A stretch of DNA of 64,000 bases from Opitutia bacterium ISCC 52 (lineage in GTDB: Bacteria > Verrucomicrobiota > Verrucomicrobiia > Opitutales > UBA2995). This document shows positions 1 through 7,409 of the stretch, one piece after another; position 1 is the stretch's first letter; every line of letters starts with the position of its first letter. Under the pieces are notes generated by a model, which saw nothing but the letters and a program-made list of their open reading frames with translations, ran no database searches and had not been told where the DNA came from. The stretch is from assembly GCA_014529675.2 (NCBI GenBank), contig CP076040.1, positions 620,001 through 684,000 of the forward strand. The letters run 5' to 3'. The position numbers were made by a program, and so were the translations under genes.

Positions 1-167
1 ATGCCGATTCCGGCTATGGCGAGGACTAATACCAGGATTCCAAAGTACGAATGTAACTCACTGGCCAGCCCAACCACACCGGCTACTTGATTCACCAGAA
101 AAATAATAAAAGCGGTTCCGAGCAGTAATCCTATGACTTTTGCAAAGTGTTTTAATTCAGTTATCAT
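1..167 (-). CDS. N-terminal fragment of a small membrane protein (runs off the left edge)
   Basis: An ATG at 165-167 on the minus strand opens a frame that stays open to base 1. The visible 56 residues begin MITELKHFAKVIGL and hold two hydrophobic stretches (about residues 9-28 and 42-56), so this is the start of an integral membrane protein. There is no obvious Shine-Dalgarno sequence. It is divergent from the FAH-family gene at 287, leaving about 120 bases for both promoters. The family cannot be identified from this fragment. Confidence 0.55.
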   Translation of the reverse strand, partial: MITELKHFAKVIGLLLGTAFIIFLVNQVAGVVGLASELHSYFGILVLVLAIAGIG

Positions 168-286
168 GGGGAGAGAAATGGGAAATTTTATGGATCCTCT
201 TTTATGGCACACAATCGGGGTGAATAGTTGCAAATTCTGTTTCAAGGGGTGTTGACCTGCAAGTCCTGTCGCCCCCTAATTCTTCC

Positions 287-1093
287 ATGCGATTGATTCG
301 ATATGCAGATGATTCCGGAGTCGCCTACTTTGCGGCTCGTGGCGATGATGGAAATTATTACCGAACGGGCTTGGATGATACCGGTAACCTCGAAGTGACG
401 GACGAGCGTGTGGAGGCTGGGCGATTGCTGGCGCCAGTCTCACCGGTGACCATTTTCGCCGTAGGAACGAATTACCCACTGCATGGCAAGGAGACGGGAA
501 CTAAAATGTCGGATTACCCGGTCATTTTCATGAAAGCGCCCACTACGGTCATTGCTCCGGAGCAGGAAATCGTTCTTCCGCGTCATCTACGCAGCGACAA
601 AGTCGACTTCGAGGGGGAATTGGCCGTCGTGATCGGAAAGCCCTGTAAGAATGTGTCTGAAGAGGAGGCTTTAGAATATGTCCTCGGCTACACTATCGCT
701 AATGACGTCAGTGCTCGTGACTGGCAAAAAGAGTGGGGGGGTGGGCAGTACTGCAGAGGAAAGACTTTTGATACCTTTTGCCCGCTGGGCCCGCAAATAG
801 TGAGTCCAGATGAAATTCCCGATCCGAACAACTTGACGCTACAGACCCGTGTCAACGGCGAGCTCATGCAGGACGGAAATACCAAAGATATGCACTTCAG
901 CGTGGCAAAAGTGATTTCATTCCTGAGCGGTGGAAATACCCTTTTACCGGGAACCACCATTCTCACTGGCACACCGGATGGAGTTGGAGCGGCTCGAACC
1001 CCACAGGTGTTCCTGAAAGAAGGGGATGTCGTCGAAATCAGCATTGAAGGCATTGGCACTCTCAAGAATCCGGTAGTGGAAGAAAAGCTGTAA
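287..1093 (+). CDS. Fumarylacetoacetate hydrolase (FAH) family protein
   Basis: This 268-residue protein has the FAH-superfamily C-terminal fold, whose members hydrolyse, hydrate or decarboxylate beta-dicarbonyl compounds such as 2-oxo-acid intermediates of aromatic or sugar catabolism, usually with Mg2+ or Mn2+. Visible family motifs are VGTNYPLHGKE (about 59-69), DFEGELAVVIGK (about 107-118, holding the metal-binding glutamates E109 and E111), GYTIANDVSARDWQ (about 134-147, D140 a likely ligand) and TGTPDGVG near the C-terminus. Length fits the short single-domain group (fumarylpyruvate hydrolase, oxaloacetate decarboxylase or ureidoglycolate lyase types). The ATG at 287 is the only start that keeps the N-terminal strand intact. 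The exact substrate cannot be chosen from sequence. dapL follows after 91 bases and may or may not be cotranscribed. Confidence 0.9.
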   Translation: MRLIRYADDSGVAYFAARGDDGNYYRTGLDDTGNLEVTDERVEAGRLLAPVSPVTIFAVGTNYPLHGKETGTKMSDYPVIFMKAPTTVIAPEQEIVLPRHLRSDKVDFEGELAVVIGKPCKNVSEEEALEYVLGYTIANDVSARDWQKEWGGGQYCRGKTFDTFCPLGPQIVSPDEIPDPNNLTLQTRVNGELMQDGNTKDMHFSVAKVISFLSGGNTLLPGTTILTGTPDGVGAARTPQVFLKEGDVVEISIEGIGTLKNPVVEEKL

Positions 1094-1184
1094 GGGGCTC
1101 ACTCCTAAGACCGGCATCCATGAAAGTCTCAGGTAAAGCCTTTGACTTTCAATTTTCTCTTTATCAATTTCTCGCCCTTAAATT

Positions 1185-2405
1185 ATGACCAAGATCAACG
1201 AAAACTTTCTCAAGCTAAAGGCTTCATACCTCTTTGCTGACATTGCACGCCGCGTTTCTGAATTCCAGGCCGCCAATCCTGATCGCCCTATCTTGAAATT
1301 GGGCATCGGGGATGTAACCGAGCCTTTACCCGACACTGTATTGAAAGCCTTTCATGACGGAATCGACGAAATGGCAGACCGAAATACCTTTCGTGGCTAT
1401 GGCCCTGAGCAAGGTTATCCATTCCTCCGTGAAGCGATTGCCGCGGTGGATTACCAGTCGAGAGGTGCACCCATCAGTGCAGACGAAGTATTCGTGAGCG
1501 ATGGCGCCAAGTGCGATTCCGGTAACGTTCAGGAGATCTTTGCCGACGATTGTCGCATCGCTGTGCCGGATCCAGTCTACCCCGTCTATGTCGATACCAA
1601 TGTGATGGCTGGCCGTACTGGTGCGAACGTAAACGATCGTTACGAAGGCTTGGTTTACCTCGAATGCACACCTGAGAATAATTACTTCCCATCCCTGCCC
1701 AGTACACCGGTTGATGTAATTTACCTTTGTTTCCCCAACAATCCTACCGGTGCGACTGCGACCAAGGAGCAGTTGGAAGCTTTTGTGAACTACGCTCGTG
1801 AAAACAAGGCGATCATTCTTTATGATGCAGCTTATGTAGCATTCATCCGGGACGAATCACTGCCTCAGTCGATTTACGAAATTGAGGGTGCAGATGAAGT
1901 AGCGATCGAATTTCGCAGCCTATCCAAGAATGCCGGATTCACTGGAACCCGTTGTGCTTACACCATCGTGCCTAAGAAGTTGAAGGGGGTTGATTCCTCG
2001 GGTGAGGAGATTGGTCTGCATGGATTGTGGTCACGTCGTCACAGCACAAAATTCAATGGCACTTCCTATCCGGTGCAAAAAGCAGCGGCTGCTGTGTTTA
2101 CTCCAGAAGGCCAGGCTGAGACACGTGCGTTGACTGATTTCTACTTGAAGAATGCTAAGCACATTCGTGAAAAGGTACAGGCTCTCGGCTTGAGCTGCGT
2201 AGGGGGTGACAACTCACCTTACATCTGGATTAACATGGCGACCGATTCATGGGATGCCTTCGACATGCTGCTCAATAAGGCAGGCGTTGTTTGTACTCCT
2301 GGTGCCGGATTCGGAACTTGTGGTGAAGGCCATATCCGTCTCTCAGCATTCAACTCCTACGAGAATGTGGTGGAAGCCATGGACCGTATTGCTGACGCAC
2401 TTTAA
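1185..2405 (+). CDS. dapL: LL-diaminopimelate aminotransferase
   Basis: This 406-residue class I/II PLP aminotransferase converts tetrahydrodipicolinate directly to LL-diaminopimelate using glutamate, a one-step route to lysine and peptidoglycan precursors typical of plants, Chlamydiae and Verrucomicrobia. The start [17 protein letters not shown] and the block [12 protein letters not shown] (about 38-49) are characteristic of Dap[18 protein letters not shown] (about 69-85), FPNNPTGA (about 183-190) and the PLP lysine K248 in [11 protein letters not shown] are all present. The length equals that of known DapL proteins. It sits alone on the plus strand and is followed by a long non-coding stretch with a repeat and an attenuator-like leader. 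Confidence 0.96.
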   Translation: MTKINENFLKLKASYLFADIARRVSEFQAANPDRPILKLGIGDVTEPLPDTVLKAFHDGIDEMADRNTFRGYGPEQGYPFLREAIAAVDYQSRGAPISADEVFVSDGAKCDSGNVQEIFADDCRIAVPDPVYPVYVDTNVMAGRTGANVNDRYEGLVYLECTPENNYFPSLPSTPVDVIYLCFPNNPTGATATKEQLEAFVNYARENKAIILYDAAYVAFIRDESLPQSIYEIEGADEVAIEFRSLSKNAGFTGTRCAYTIVPKKLKGVDSSGEEIGLHGLWSRRHSTKFNGTSYPVQKAAAAVFTPEGQAETRALTDFYLKNAKHIREKVQALGLSCVGGDNSPYIWINMATDSWDAFDMLLNKAGVVCTPGAGFGTCGEGHIRLSAFNSYENVVEAMDRIADAL

Positions 2406-2425
2406 TTGTTTTAACTGACGCAAAT

Positions 2426-2495
2426 TGTAGGAGGGGCTTTATGCCCCGGTCGCTCGGTCGGCTATCGAAAATCGCGGGGTAAACCCGCTCCTACA
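2426..2495. repeat. REP-like palindromic repeat, copy 1 (TGTAGGAG ... CTCCTACA)
   Basis: The element opens with TGTAGGAGGGGCTTTATGCC and closes with GGGGTAAACCCGCTCCTACA, so the two ends form an imperfect inverted repeat around a roughly 25-base centre. The same terminal octamers recur at 8948-9037, and a diverged version at 3506-3696. It lies just after dapL. No open frame or transposase accompanies it. Confidence 0.6.
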
Positions 2496-2703
2496 TTTTT
2501 CAAACACGCAAGTGTTATTTGTGCATCTTGTGGCTTCTCCCAATTCACTTTTAGCAATTTATTACGCACATTGGATTTGACTTATCCTATCAGTCAGGAT
2601 TTCTAGAAGATCTTTAATGATTCAAAATCTTCACATGCATCTCTCCGCAACCTCCGCGATTTCCGTGGTGGCATTTGTGATTGTGTCCAATAAATGGATG
2701 CAA

Positions 2704-2790
2704 GGAGCGGGTATGAAACTGACTGTTAGATAACAGAATAACAAAACCAATTTCATGAAACCCGCTCCCGGAAAGGAGCGGGTTTTTTTA
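2704..2790 (+). promoter_or_regulatory. Attenuator-like leader with mini-ORF before the GNAT gene
   Basis: GGAGCGGGT at 2704-2712 is both a Shine-Dalgarno sequence for a six-codon mini-ORF (ATG at 2713, encoding MKLTVR, stop TAA at 2731) and a perfect match to the 3' arm of the downstream terminator. The terminator 5' arm (ACCCGCTCC, 2760-2768) can therefore pair either with 2704-2712 or with 2774-2782. The first pairing would free the terminator's 3' arm and cover the mini-ORF ribosome site. A 14-base palindrome CTGTTAGATAACAG (2723-2736) overlaps the mini-ORF. The arrangement is seen directly; a regulatory role is inferred. It could instead be a small RNA with its own terminator. Confidence 0.45.
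2758..2790 (+). terminator. Rho-independent terminator
   Basis: AAACCCGCTCC (2758-2768), a six-base loop, then GGAGCGGGTTT (2775-2785) form a perfect 11-bp stem, followed directly by a run of T. It lies 350 bases after dapL and only 23 bases before the GNAT start codon, so it is better placed to attenuate the downstream gene or end a short leader RNA than to end dapL. Confidence 0.8.
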
Positions 2791-2812
2791 TTTCACATAA
2801 CCAAAACTCGTC

Positions 2813-3328
2813 ATGAATAACAGACGCATACAACCCAAACTGGAACCCCTCGAATGGCGCCACGCCCATGATTTGCAGCGAGTGGTAAATGATCCGACCA
2901 TGAATGAATGGTCCAACATGCCGCATGCCTACTTCTCCAATGGTGCGCAGTCGCTTATTCAACGTAGCCTTCATCAGGCAAGTAAAGCGGGGTCCCATAT
3001 GTTAGCACTCTACGTCGAAGAGGATCTCTCCGGTGTCTTCAGTATTCAGCGCGACTCGGTGGATGCCACTCAAGCGAATCTTCTTTTCTGGGTCGAGTCC
3101 TCCTGCTGGAGAACGGGTCAAGCTATCGCTTACCTGGCCGATGTGGTATCGTTTGCTATGACTGATCTCGGTTTGTCTCAACTGTTCACCACTTGCTTGG
3201 AACGAAACACCCTTTGTACGCGAGCGCTTGAGGACGTTGGTTTCCAGAGGTTCGGCCGCCAACGTTCCTGCAGTTTGGAAAGCAGTGACGATGACACTGA
3301 ACTCAGGCTCGTTGTTCAGGCGGAGTAA
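2813..3328 (+). CDS. GNAT-family N-acetyltransferase (RimJ/RimL-like)
   Basis: This 171-residue protein resembles the Acetyltransf_3 branch of GNAT enzymes, which move an acetyl group from acetyl-CoA to a protein N-terminus or a small amine. Family features are the N-terminal LEPLEWRHAHDLQRVVNDP block (about 10-28), a central FWVESSCWRTGQAIAYLADVV stretch standing where the acetyl-CoA loop and following helix usually lie, and the late block RNTLCTRALEDVGFQRFGR, matching the usual N-x-x-S-x-x-(V/L)-x-E-K-x-G-F ending. The canonical R/QxxGxG/A loop is weak, so substrate and activity are uncertain. The gene sits directly behind the hairpin terminator at 2758-2790, suggesting control by attenuation. 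The ATG at 2813 is the first start after the terminator. Confidence 0.8.
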   Translation: MNNRRIQPKLEPLEWRHAHDLQRVVNDPTMNEWSNMPHAYFSNGAQSLIQRSLHQASKAGSHMLALYVEEDLSGVFSIQRDSVDATQANLLFWVESSCWRTGQAIAYLADVVSFAMTDLGLSQLFTTCLERNTLCTRALEDVGFQRFGRQRSCSLESSDDDTELRLVVQAE

Positions 3329-3348
3329 CTCTATTGGAACACAGTGTC

Positions 3349-3380
3349 AGGTAGGGCGACCTCGCCGAGGGCGCCGATCC
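3349..3380 (+). repeat. Dispersed GGTAGGG/CGCCGAG repeat, copy 1; gap 3329-3738
   Basis: GGTAGGGCGACCTCGCCGAG followed by GGCGCC resembles 16465-16494 and the reverse complement of 36176-36201, defining a short dispersed repeat. The rest of the 3329-3738 gap holds a possible degenerate GCCGAATGTTC element near 3423 (compare 20941 and 32211) and the long REP-like element at 3506-3696. No convincing gene was found here. Confidence 0.5.
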
Positions 3381-3505
3381 CAAGACGGCTCGATCGGGGA
3401 TCAAGCCCGCTGCTCATGAGCGATGCCGAATGTTCATTTGTTGAAGCGTGGGGCCGGGTGCGCATGTGCGGACAGTGTACTCGGCCCTATTATCAAGGAT
3501 CGCTG

Positions 3506-3696
3506 TGTAGGAGCTGCTTCAGCTGCGATCAATCAACCACAAAAAGCACATAAAACACAAAACAAGATCAATAATTCACGTTGGCAGTTTTGAGCCTTCT
3601 GTGCCTTTGTAGGGCCTTCTCACTTCTTTCGTGAAGTGGTTCATCTCTATTAGAGATATTGGTGTAAACAATTTCGCAGCTAAAGCAGTTCCTACA
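3506..3696. repeat. REP-like repeat, diverged long copy
   Basis: TGTAGGAGCTGCTTCAGCTG (from 3506) and TTCGCAGCTAAAGCAGTTCC TACA (ending 3696) are imperfect inverted copies separated by about 140 bases, using the same TGTAGGAG terminus as the elements at 2426 and 8948. The central part is AT-rich and non-coding. It lies between the convergent GNAT and flavin-reductase genes. Confidence 0.5.
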
Positions 3697-3738
3697 ACAG
3701 ATTCCCTGTATCTGATTAAGACAGTCCGCCAAACAAAC

Positions 3739-4350
3739 CTAATCTGGCCTAACAATCGTCAGTATATCGCCAAGCGTAGTATAGTCATTACCTCCGAGAC
3801 GCGCTATCGGATCGAGCTTCTTGGCATCTATTTTCAAACGGTTTCCTGTTTGTTCAGCAACGGTATCGTCCAAGTAGGCAGCGGTCACTTTGCCCAGGAT
3901 TAATCCTTGAGGAGCGGCTCCGATCGCATGAATAGCAAAGCGCTCACAAAGCAAAGCGATCCGTGATTCCTTCAGTCGAGGCAGTGGCCAGCCTTCAACG
4001 GATTCTGTTTCAAGCTTGAGATGTTCGATCTCGGATTCTCCTTGTCCCAGACTCGCTGCCGATGCGGTTACGGCTTCGGCCATTTCTCGATGAGGTATGT
4101 GGATAACAAAGTGGTTTCTATTCTCAATGTTGTTCCAGGTATCTTTCTGGCTGCCATCGTCTTTGCGTCCCACCGATATGGATACGATCGGTGGACTGCT
4201 GGAAACACCATTGAAGTAAGAAAACGGTGCGAGATTGTAGCTTCCGTTTTCATGCTCACTTAGGACCCAGGCTACGGGCCTGGGAACGATGCTTTGAATC
4301 AGCGTGTAGTAAACTTCGTTAGGTGATAGGTTTTCAAAAGATAGAATCAT
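3739..4350 (-). CDS. Flavin reductase (FMN-binding split-barrel) family protein
   Basis: The protein has the flavin-reductase-like split-barrel domain of the DIM6/NTAB type. Members bind FMN and supply reduced flavin to a partner monooxygenase or carry it themselves. Family motifs are IVPRPVAWVLSEHENGSYNLAPFSYFNGVSS-type text near the N-terminus, PPIVSISVGR, DTWNNIENRNHFVIHI and a late RLGGNDYTTLGD block. The start is placed at the ATG at 4350 (MILSFENLSPNEVYY), where family similarity begins; an in-frame ATG at 4389 would add 13 residues that look non-conserved. No partner oxygenase is adjacent, so the acceptor is unknown. Confidence 0.87.
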   Translation of the reverse strand: MILSFENLSPNEVYYTLIQSIVPRPVAWVLSEHENGSYNLAPFSYFNGVSSSPPIVSISVGRKDDGSQKDTWNNIENRNHFVIHIPHREMAEAVTASAASLGQGESEIEHLKLETESVEGWPLPRLKESRIALLCERFAIHAIGAAPQGLILGKVTAAYLDDTVAEQTGNRLKIDAKKLDPIARLGGNDYTTLGDILTIVRPD

Positions 4351-4477
4351 AATATTAATTACGCTGTTAGAAGATCGTATGATCGTCAAACAGTGAACTC
4401 AGTGTGAAAACTCGGGTTGAATTAATCTTTTTTCGGTGCTCCAGATTTACAACTTGTAAGGGGTATTTGCGTGCTGT

Positions 4478-5317
4478 TTAGAAGAAAAGGAAGAGTATCA
4501 CGGGGAGGATGACCGGAGCATCAATCAAGAACTTCAGCTTATCTGTTCCATTCAATTTCGCTTGTAGATAAAGCATCCAAAGGCAAACAGCTGAAAGCAG
4601 TAAGGCCCAATTGAAAATTCCAACGCTTGTAATTACCCAAAGTATAGACGCAGACACTTGTCCGACTAGAAGGAGCTTCAAAATTACGTCGTGGTGAATT
4701 CTGAGTTGGCTGAGTTTCTTTTCCTTTTGCTCCTTATCGATGGAGTGGTCCCAGTGGCTAATTAAGAGCACGTTTGAGAAGCAGAGTATGGCGAATAGAA
4801 TTTGATCAATATATACTTGGCTGTCTGGATCTGACAGCAGGAGTAATGGAAAATAGGATACGCCTATTGAGAATAAAGTGCCGGTTATGATTTCTTTGAG
4901 CGAACCGAGAAAAGGGATTCCTCGCGATAACCGTATAAGCAGGAAGTACAGGTTGATGAGTATAACCAGCCAGATGCCTCCCCAGAATTCTGTGTGGGAG
5001 AGGTTTGTAATAGAGAATATAAGGATACTTATAAACAGGGTTCCCCAGATTACTACGATGGCCTTCCAATTGTTTCTGATAAATTGATGCCTGCGCGTGA
5101 TGGGCTTTTCTTTATCCAGTGACAAGGTGTCAAACAGTCGGTCTGCCATGTAGGCCAACCAAATTGCGCTACCGAGGATCACGGCGTACTTCCAGTGCCA
5201 GGTTCTTCCCCACTGAAGAAAGAAGATCTTTTGCCAGACCACGCCAACCAAGACAGCATCCAGGGACAGAAAATGAAGCCATCTAAATATAATCCCTACC
5301 GCTTCAAACGCCTTCAA
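4478..5317 (-). CDS. UbiA-like polytopic membrane protein
   Basis: This 279-residue protein is nearly all hydrophobic, with about eight predicted membrane segments. Two acidic clusters stand where UbiA-superfamily prenyltransferases bind Mg-prenyl-diphosphate: MADRLFDTLSLDKEK (about 57-71, D59, D63, D68) followed by an RRH motif, and a later HWDHSIDKEQKEK segment. UbiA enzymes move prenyl chains to aromatic rings or other acceptors. The first Asp motif lacks the usual leading Asn, so this may be a distant member with an unknown substrate rather than a quinone or haem enzyme. It is divergent from the MnmC(o)-like gene and has no obvious metabolic neighbour. Confidence 0.6.
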   Translation of the reverse strand: MKAFEAVGIIFRWLHFLSLDAVLVGVVWQKIFFLQWGRTWHWKYAVILGSAIWLAYMADRLFDTLSLDKEKPITRRHQFIRNNWKAIVVIWGTLFISILIFSITNLSHTEFWGGIWLVILINLYFLLIRLSRGIPFLGSLKEIITGTLFSIGVSYFPLLLLSDPDSQVYIDQILFAILCFSNVLLISHWDHSIDKEQKEKKLSQLRIHHDVILKLLLVGQVSASILWVITSVGIFNWALLLSAVCLWMLYLQAKLNGTDKLKFLIDAPVILPVILFLFF

Positions 5318-5702
5318 AAGTGCAAGGGGTTAAAATTAAAAAATTGTGGATGGATGATTTCTGAGGAAATTGGCACAACTCCCCAAAACGCCCTTGTTGT
5401 TCGCTTCGCTGCCGCACAGGTGCTCGGTATGACGGCTAACATCGACATGCGCGATGAACTGCTTTCCAGATTACTACCGATGAGCGGAGCGAAGACACAT
5501 CTACAAGCGCAGCGTAGAATAACAACAGTTTGGTCACGTAGGGACCTGCGCTCCCGCACGTGCTTGTAATCTGCGCCTTGTTCCTCATCACATTGGGTGA
5601 TGTCGCCTACGGCTCGGTACGATGTTTTGAAACTGTAGGGAAATATAACTGCGTTTTCGGTTTTGATACTAGCTGAAGTTATGAAATGCTGAGTCGGAAA
5701 TC
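5318..5702. other. Non-coding gap between divergent genes
   Basis: These 385 bases lie between the UbiA-like gene (minus) and the MnmC(o)-like gene (plus) and must hold both promoters. The stretch 5395-5600 is GC-rich compared with its flanks and opens in several frames, but none has recognisable protein content. It may be another dispersed repeat, though no second copy was seen in this window. Confidence 0.4.
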
Positions 5703-6776
5703 ATGGGAAGCGATTCAAGAGTGCAAGTGGATTACCTGATCGTGGGGCAAGGCCTCGCGGGCAGTTTGCTCGCATTGAATCTTTTGAAGAGAGGCAAACT
5801 GATACGAGTTATCGACGATGGGCACAAGCACGCAGCGTCCAAGGTCGCTGCTGGACTCATTAATCCGATTACAGGCCGTCGCCATGCCCTTACCTGGCGT
5901 TTTCTCGAGTTTTGGAATTTTTTGCAGAGCGATTACGTCCGCTGGGAAGAGCTGCTGGGTGACCTCTTTTTTCATAAAATACCTCTGCTTAGGTTTTTTA
6001 AAAACGACGAGGAGCAGGCACGCTTTGAAAAGAAATGGGAAGCAGGAGGCTTTGAAGGCATCGACGTGGAATATCCGGGAAGCATGGAAGATGTACCCTT
6101 TTGTAAATACGAGGAGCCATCTTATCGCCTGAATCAGACAGGCTACGTAGATCAGGCTCTGTTCATAAAACGCGTTAGGCAGTTTTTGGATCAAGAATCT
6201 GCAGTATTGACCGATACTTGGTCTGACACAGATGTCTCTCGTGAACCCGGGGAGGTGCGCTGGAAAAATATTTCTGCTAAGGCTGTCATTTTCACCCAGG
6301 GATTTCTGGCGAGTGAGAATAGCTACTTTCGTGACCTTCCTTTTCGACATGCGAAGGGACAAATTCTTGATCTCCATGGGCCCGAGCGCCCCCATTCACC
6401 CGTCTTGAATCGAGGTAAGTGGTTGCTCCCCACCGGACCCGGGACCTTTAAAGCGGGTGCAACCTACGATCTAAACAATATTAATCAGGAACTTACTGAG
6501 GCCGCATCGACTGAGATTCTCGATGCCATAGACGGCATGGTCGATGGAGACTTTCAGGTTCGATCTGCCAAAGCAGGCGTTCGACCGGCCTTGCATGATT
6601 TTAAGCCCGTAATGGGTAAACATCCCTGGTGCCCGGAATGGATCATATTCAACGGATTGGGTTCGAAAGGTTCATTGCAGGCACCTCTACTGGCAAAGGA
6701 ACTGGTCGACTACCTTGAGGATGGAGTAGCACTTCCGGCTGAGGCAGATGTCGACCGCTTTCGAAAGTATTTGTGA
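5703..6776 (+). CDS. FAD-dependent oxidoreductase, DAO fold, MnmC(o)-like
   Basis: This 357-residue protein has the D-amino-acid-oxidase type FAD fold. The dinucleotide-binding motif IVGQGLAGSLLA lies at about residues 13-24, followed by SKVAAGLINPITGRR at about 46-60, a segment equivalent to the GASGN..GALYP signature of the MnmC oxidase domain, and a C-terminal RPALHDFKPVMGKHP plus NGLGSKGSLQAPLLA block typical of DAO proteins. MnmC(o) removes the carboxymethyl group from cmnm5(s2)U34 of tRNA to give nm5(s2)U34. The stop overlaps the GTG start of mnmM by three bases, so the pair could do together what the bifunctional MnmC does in enterobacteria. The fold is clear; the tRNA role rests on gene context. 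A general amino-acid oxidase is the alternative. Confidence 0.72.
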   Translation: MGSDSRVQVDYLIVGQGLAGSLLALNLLKRGKLIRVIDDGHKHAASKVAAGLINPITGRRHALTWRFLEFWNFLQSDYVRWEELLGDLFFHKIPLLRFFKNDEEQARFEKKWEAGGFEGIDVEYPGSMEDVPFCKYEEPSYRLNQTGYVDQALFIKRVRQFLDQESAVLTDTWSDTDVSREPGEVRWKNISAKAVIFTQGFLASENSYFRDLPFRHAKGQILDLHGPERPHSPVLNRGKWLLPTGPGTFKAGATYDLNNINQELTEAASTEILDAIDGMVDGDFQVRSAKAGVRPALHDFKPVMGKHPWCPEWIIFNGLGSKGSLQAPLLAKELVDYLEDGVALPAEADVDRFRKYL

Positions 6777-7363
6777 ATTCCTTAAGTCCAGTTGAGGTGG
6801 CCCATCGTTTTATCCGATCTCTGATCAGGAAGGGTGACCTATGCATAGATGCCACGGTGGGTAATGGGCACGATACAATTTTTCTGGCAGAACAGGTAGG
6901 TGAAAAAGGCAAGGTGCTTGGATTCGACGTTCAATCCTCCGCAATCGAATCTACCCGTACTGCTCTGGTGAAAAACCAATTGGCAGCCCGGGTGCAACTG
7001 TTTGAGCTGGGACATGAAACCTTGGGCGCTGAACTCTCCGAAGAGGAGAAAGGTTGTTTGAAGCTAGTGGTATTCAATCTTGGTTACTTGCCAGGATCTG
7101 ATAAATCAGTTGTGACACAAAGCCAGTCAACTCAGCAGGCCTTGGAGCAAAGTTTGGTTAATCTTCAACCCGATGGAGCCATCTCGTTGGTAGCCTACCG
7201 TGGTCATGCAGGTGGAAACGCAGAGTGTGCTGCTGTGGAAGCGTGGGTAGACCAGTTGCCGGCCGATTCCTATTTTTGTCTCCGCTATGAAAGGTGGACT
7301 CATCAGCGTGGACTTACTCCTGTATTCTTTTGGATACAACGGCGCGATAATGACATTGCTTAG
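6773..7363 (+). CDS. mnmM: SAM-dependent methyltransferase, probable tRNA U34 nm5s2U methyltransferase (YtqB type)
   Basis: The 196-residue protein belongs to the rRNA_methylase (PF06962) group that includes Bacillus YtqB/MnmM, which methylates the aminomethyl group of nm5s2U34 in tRNA to give mnm5s2U34. Matching features are PVEVAHRFIRSLIRKGDLCIDATVGNG-type text at the N-terminus with the SAM loop DATVGNGHDT (about 26-35), VVFNLGYLPGSDK (about 102-114) with the family NLGYLPG signature, and AYRGHAGGNAE (about 143-153), equivalent to the YxGHxGGxxE motif. Translation starts at GTG (6773-6775) inside the upstream stop codon (GTGA overlap), so it is translationally coupled to the FAD oxidoreductase. 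Confidence 0.85.
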   Translation: MNSLSPVEVAHRFIRSLIRKGDLCIDATVGNGHDTIFLAEQVGEKGKVLGFDVQSSAIESTRTALVKNQLAARVQLFELGHETLGAELSEEEKGCLKLVVFNLGYLPGSDKSVVTQSQSTQQALEQSLVNLQPDGAISLVAYRGHAGGNAECAAVEAWVDQLPADSYFCLRYERWTHQRGLTPVFFWIQRRDNDIA

Positions 7364-7409
7364 CCGAAACTATACCTCAGATTAGCGACATAGTTCACCT
7401 ATACTTGGC

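Noticed and set aside
252-282. TTGACC ... CCTAAT as a sigma-70 promoter for the FAH-family gene
   Set aside because: The -10 match is poor and its start point would fall at or after the start codon, giving a leaderless or truncated message; too weak to list as a feature.
5195-5569. Plus-strand open frame of 124 codons between the UbiA-like and MnmC(o)-like genes
   Set aside because: Half of it overlaps the UbiA-like gene in antisense, and the remainder has no family text or ribosome site. The GC-rich stretch is more like a repeat.
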